Part shown: piece by piece, positions 5,795-7,250 of the stretch
Position numbering within the stretch: position 1 is the stretch's first letter
Layout of the letters: every line of letters begins with the position of its first letter
DNA from: Candidatus Iainarchaeum sp.
GTDB taxonomy: Archaea > Iainarchaeota > Iainarchaeia > Iainarchaeales > Iainarchaeaceae
Assembly: GCA_013331625.1 (NCBI GenBank)
Contig: DUGC01000102.1
Coordinates: 4,283-11,532, forward strand
Direction: 5' to 3'
DNA length: 7,250 bases
Made by a program: the position numbers and the translations under genes
Notes under the pieces: model-generated
What the model was told of the DNA's origin: nothing
The model's input: only the letters and a program-made list of their open reading frames with translations
The model's database searches: none

Positions 5795-6907
5795 TCAAAA
5801 ATCAATTCCCTCGCCGCCAATTCCCATCTCCTTGCGCGCGAATTCAATCTTGGTGCTCCTGTCCCTCAGGTCAGGCCTTACCATTAGCACTATCCTGCTC
5901 GGGCGCGAATAGTCCTTGCATACATACCCAGAAACCTTTCCGAACTCATTGCACCATTTTTCGATCTCTTCAAACAAAAGCATGTTGTCGCGCGAGAGCC
6001 TTGAGCGAGAATCCCCTATGTGCATGTAGGATTTCACCTCGAGAAATTCCGGCTTCATTGCCCATATGAGGCCAGACCACTCCGCGAGGAATTTCATATC
6101 ATCATTGATTTCATGCATCAGGGTGATGCGCACGACTTTGCGCGTTTTAAGCCCCGAAATCACTTCCATCGAACCGAGGAGGCGCTGCCACCCGTCCTTG
6201 AGAACGGAGCGGTTGATTTTTTTGAACATTTCCTCATTGGGGGCGTCAAGTGATACATAGAGCTGCGTTGGCAGGAATTTTTTGTCCCTTGCCATTTTTT
6301 CAAACACTTCGGTTTTCTGCGCGTTGGTGACAAGGAAGACGCTCTTTGTTGCAGGGAGGGATTTGAGCTGCGAAATAAGCTCGCATATTTGCGGGTAGAG
6401 GGTTGGCTCGCCTGAGAGCGAAATTGCCCAATGTGTGGGCATCTGGGCATTCTCAAATCGCTTCCTTGACACTTTTTCAAGGCCGCCAAAGCCCGTGAGG
6501 AGCTTTTTCCTCTGCCCTATCGTGCCCTCGATTATCTTCCGGGGGGAATCTGTCTCAATGCCCCCAAGGCCCCTGCTGCGCATCCACTCCATCGGGCGCC
6601 AGCAGAACACGCAGTTTTCGTTGCACCAGAGCACTGAAGGGCTCATCTGGGCGCAGCCTGAGCACTCAATTCCATAAAACTTCTGCTTGTAGCAAACCCC
6701 TTCCTTGCGCAGCGCTTTCTTGTTCCATGTGCAGATCTGCACTGCAGAATGCGACCCCACGATGGCATATTTTGCCCTGCCAAGCTTGCTGACCTGCGCT
6801 GGCGAGAGGTATTTTGTCTCATCCGCGCCCCTTTCATTGCTGCATTTTACAGCAATCCTGCCGCCCTTGTGGCCAGTGGCTCTTTCGGGGTCTAAAACTA
6901 TGCCCAT
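5795..6907 (-). CDS. taw1: 4-demethylwyosine synthase (Taw1/TYW1-type radical SAM enzyme)
   Basis: This 370-residue enzyme converts N1-methylguanosine at position 37 of tRNA-Phe to 4-demethylwyosine, using pyruvate and S-adenosylmethionine; it acts in the cytoplasm after Trm5. The radical SAM motif C-x3-C-x2-C is Cys95, Cys99 and Cys102. Three more cysteines (59, 72, 85) are spaced 13 and 13 apart and end 10 before Cys95, the spacing known for the second iron-sulfur cluster of the Methanocaldococcus enzyme (26, 39, 52, then 62, 66, 69). Lys74, in V-C-Y-K-Q-K-F-Y-G-I, matches the conserved pyruvate-reactive lysine. Other family landmarks are S-G-E-P-T (165-169), L-V-T-N-A-Q (192-197) and V-K-S-Y-M-H-I-G (291-298). 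Compared with Methanocaldococcus, about 33 residues are added at the N-terminus, with Cys22. ATG 6907 is preferred over GTG 6928, because a TATA-like box lies 27.5 bases upstream of the ATG. The eukaryotic flavodoxin domain is absent, as in other archaea. Confidence 0.95.
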   Translation of the reverse strand: MGIVLDPERATGHKGGRIAVKCSNERGADETKYLSPAQVSKLGRAKYAIVGSHSAVQICTWNKKALRKEGVCYKQKFYGIECSGCAQMSPSVLWCNENCVFCWRPMEWMRSRGLGGIETDSPRKIIEGTIGQRKKLLTGFGGLEKVSRKRFENAQMPTHWAISLSGEPTLYPQICELISQLKSLPATKSVFLVTNAQKTEVFEKMARDKKFLPTQLYVSLDAPNEEMFKKINRSVLKDGWQRLLGSMEVISGLKTRKVVRITLMHEINDDMKFLAEWSGLIWAMKPEFLEVKSYMHIGDSRSRLSRDNMLLFEEIEKWCNEFGKVSGYVCKDYSRPSRIVLMVRPDLRDRSTKIEFARKEMGIGGEGIDF

Positions 6908-6930
6908 ACAGCAAGATACATAACGCACCC

Positions 6931-6938
6931 TTTTAGAA
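6931..6938 (-). promoter_or_regulatory. TATA-like box of the Taw1 gene
   Basis: On the minus strand this reads TTCTAAAA, centred 27.5 bases before ATG 6907. It is only 6-7 bases from GTG 6928, so a transcript starting from it could not include that GTG. This supports the shorter protein. Confidence 0.5.
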
Positions 6939-7036
6939 CCTTTGGGAAAAACTCAATGAAAGAGGTTTATGGGGGCATTGGGCATTTAAAAAAATGATAC
7001 GGAGCGGCATTTGCCTCAATAGACCAGCAGGTTCTT

Positions 7037-7110
7037 ATACTCCCATGCCCTACTTTTAATGAAACGCGATAAACTGGCGCTATTGGCAAAATAGGCAATA
7101 AAGGGAGTAT
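7037..7110. repeat. 8-bp inverted repeat enclosing 58 bases
   Basis: ATACTCCC (7037-7044) is the exact reverse complement of GGGAGTAT (7103-7110). Inside lies a second small inverted repeat, TATTG (7081-7085) with CAATA (7096-7100). Together they could fold a structured RNA of about 74 bases on either strand, or mark paired protein-binding sites. No known RNA family was recognised. Confidence 0.4.
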
Positions 7111-7130
7111 TATGTAGCGCGGCTCGCAGG

Positions 7131-7142
7131 TTAAATATTTAA
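7131..7142 (+). promoter_or_regulatory. AT-rich promoter of the right-edge gene
   Basis: TTAAATATTTAA is a perfect 12-base palindrome with strong TATA character. It predicts transcription from near 7164 and a leader of about 50 bases before ATG 7215. A weaker AT-rich run, TCTAATAATA (7158-7167), could act instead and give a shorter leader. Confidence 0.5.
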
Positions 7143-7200
7143 ATAAGTTAGACTTTTCTAATAATAGGATTTTTCAGTTTGTGGAAAAAACACAAGCAGA

Positions 7201-7207
7201 AGGGGAG
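7201..7207 (+). promoter_or_regulatory. Ribosome binding site of the right-edge gene
   Basis: AGGGGAG stands seven bases before ATG 7215, a good match and spacing. It sets this gene apart from the apparently leaderless genes in the window. Confidence 0.5.
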
Positions 7208-7214
7208 ATTTTGG

Positions 7215-7250
7215 ATGTACAAATATACAATTGCAAGGCAGCTTGCAACA
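7215..7250 (+). CDS. Start of a gene cut by the window edge
   Basis: Twelve codons are visible: M-Y-K-Y-T-I-A-R-Q-L-A-T. The start is supported by AGGGGAG seven bases upstream and by a TATA-type promoter. A rival reading begins at GTG 7181 in another frame (M-E-K-T-Q-A-E-G-E-I-L-D) and stays open to the edge, but has no ribosome binding site or correctly placed TATA box. The function cannot be judged. Confidence 0.5.
   Translation, partial: MYKYTIARQLAT

Larger units (their letters stand above)
6908..7214. other. Intergenic region, no gene seen
   Basis: These 307 bases separate the divergent Taw1 gene and the right-edge gene. No frame with coding character was found. The region holds the Taw1 promoter at its left end, a TTAAAAAAA run near 6984-6992 that could be a TATA box, an inverted repeat (7037-7110), and the AT-rich promoter of the next gene. 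A small RNA gene between about 7014 and 7115 is possible but not shown. No tRNA-like cloverleaf or C/D-box pair was recognised. Confidence 0.6.

Noticed and set aside
5464..5847. Open minus-strand frame of 127 codons
   Set aside because: It overlaps the 268-residue gene antisense and the end of Taw1. Its composition is Ser/Pro/Leu-rich, as expected of a shadow frame.
7037..7110. H/ACA or C/D-box guide RNA
   Set aside because: No correctly placed ACA tail, kink-turn, or paired RUGAUGA and CUGA boxes could be found.
1..7250. CRISPR arrays, insertion sequences, tRNA or rRNA genes
   Set aside because: No spaced direct repeats, transposase motifs, terminal inverted repeats or conserved RNA sequences were seen on either strand.

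Overview
The window most likely comes from an archaeon. The clearest evidence is a complete 4-demethylwyosine synthase (Taw1/TYW1-type radical SAM enzyme), a tRNA-modification enzyme of archaea and eukaryotes but not bacteria. Most genes also have a TATA-like box centred about 25-28 bases before the first base of the start codon, which is the geometry of archaeal leaderless transcription. The few ribosome binding sites present (GGTGAT, AGGGGAG, AAAGGAG) fit the archaeal/bacterial anti-Shine-Dalgarno sequence. The compact, hypothetical-rich gene content would suit a small-genome (DPANN-like) lineage, but that placement is only inference.

Layout from left to right. Bases 1-129 hold at most the last codons of an unidentified neighbour, a small hairpin and a 12-base palindrome. 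Bases 130-3306 (minus strand) encode a 1058-residue exported protein. It has a lipobox-like signal peptide, a mostly helical ectodomain with ten cysteines and eleven N-glycosylation sequons, one embedded beta-rich segment, and a C-terminal membrane anchor. Divergent from it across a short AT-rich promoter is a gene (3369-3809, plus) that begins as a PIN-domain ribonuclease but loses recognisable PIN sequence about two thirds of the way along. At that point the coding signal moves to another frame and continues as a basic helical protein (3640-4371, plus). A 59-residue basic protein follows (4422-4601, plus). Its stop codon overlaps the stop codon of a convergent small single-pass membrane protein (4598-4858, minus). 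Divergent from that is a 268-residue soluble protein of unknown function (4964-5770, plus), which runs tail-to-tail into Taw1 (5795-6907, minus). The last 307 bases before 7215 are non-coding as far as can be seen; they hold a long-range inverted repeat and the promoter of a gene cut by the window edge.

There is no obvious multi-gene operon. Nearly every gene has its own promoter and genes alternate in direction, so a shared pathway is not implied by the layout. I see no CRISPR array, insertion sequence, tRNA or rRNA. The points most worth following are the doubly anchored surface protein, the PIN gene with a frame switch, and the very regular TATA-to-start spacing, which also corrects two start codons.
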